From an uncultured Phocaeicola sp. (GTDB lineage: Bacteria > Bacteroidota > Bacteroidia > Bacteroidales > Bacteroidaceae): a DNA stretch of 13,997 bases. Below the pieces are notes generated by a model. The model had not been told where the DNA came from and made no database searches. It was given only the letters and a program-made list of their open reading frames with translations. Positions 13,990 through 13,997 of this stretch are shown here, piece by piece. The position numbers and the translations under genes were made by a program. The stretch covers positions 1 to 13,997 of the forward strand of contig CARCZS010000042.1 of the NCBI GenBank assembly GCA_948956705.1, read 5' to 3'. Numbering within the stretch: position 1 is the stretch's first letter; the number at the start of each line of letters is the position of its first letter.

Positions 13990-13997
13990 TACCTTTG
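13990..13997 (+). promoter_or_regulatory. Promoter -7 box at the right edge
   Basis: TACCTTTG is a perfect TAnnTTTG match in the last eight bases. It follows a pyrimidine-rich stretch with no clear -33 TTTG. It would serve a gene beyond the window, with the 22-bp array lying about 60-150 bp upstream of it. Confidence 0.4.

Overview
The window looks like chromosomal DNA of a gut Bacteroidales species (Bacteroides or Phocaeicola type). The grounds are a SusC/SusD pair, several lipoproteins, a GH92 mannosidase, the Bacteroidetes-specific transcarbamylase ArgF', weak Shine-Dalgarno signals, and promoters of the Bacteroides form TAnnTTTG. The SusC/SusD end looks AT-richer by eye than the proline/arginine operon. 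I could not run any database search, so family calls rest on motifs read by eye.

Left part (1-6710, + strand): a polysaccharide-utilisation-type operon. It holds the 3' 1,079 codons of a SusC-like TonB-dependent transporter whose true start lies left of the window, a SusD-like glycan-binding lipoprotein, and a 241-residue lipoprotein of unrecognised family in the SusE/F position. A strong hairpin follows at 6007-6037, then a secreted 215-residue protein of unknown function.

Middle (6711-9498): a 392-bp gap holds the orphaned first 25 codons of a Bacteroidales AAA/Arch_ATPase-type gene on the - strand and a 16-bp-stem terminator. Beyond it, convergent to the Sus operon, is a GH92 alpha-mannosidase lipoprotein, which suggests that the locus handles mannose-containing glycans. 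Upstream of GH92, a perfect TAnnTTTG box precedes a 24-codon hydrophobic reading frame of doubtful status.

Right part (9499-13997): a Cof-type HAD phosphatase (- strand) is divergent from a compact proB-proA-argF' operon (+ strand). ProB and ProA convert glutamate to glutamate-5-semialdehyde for proline. ArgF' carbamoylates N-succinylornithine on the Bacteroidetes route to arginine. After argF' comes the most structured non-coding DNA in the window: four TCAC-N4-GTGA dyads spaced exactly 22 bp apart inside a 25-bp-arm inverted repeat, followed by a promoter-like TACCTTTG at the right edge.

I see no phage, IS, CRISPR, tRNA or rRNA, and no obvious wholly new system. The items most worth a second look are the 22-bp phased dyad array, the orphan ATPase start, the hydrophobic small ORF with its own promoter, and Ser at the specificity position of ArgF'.
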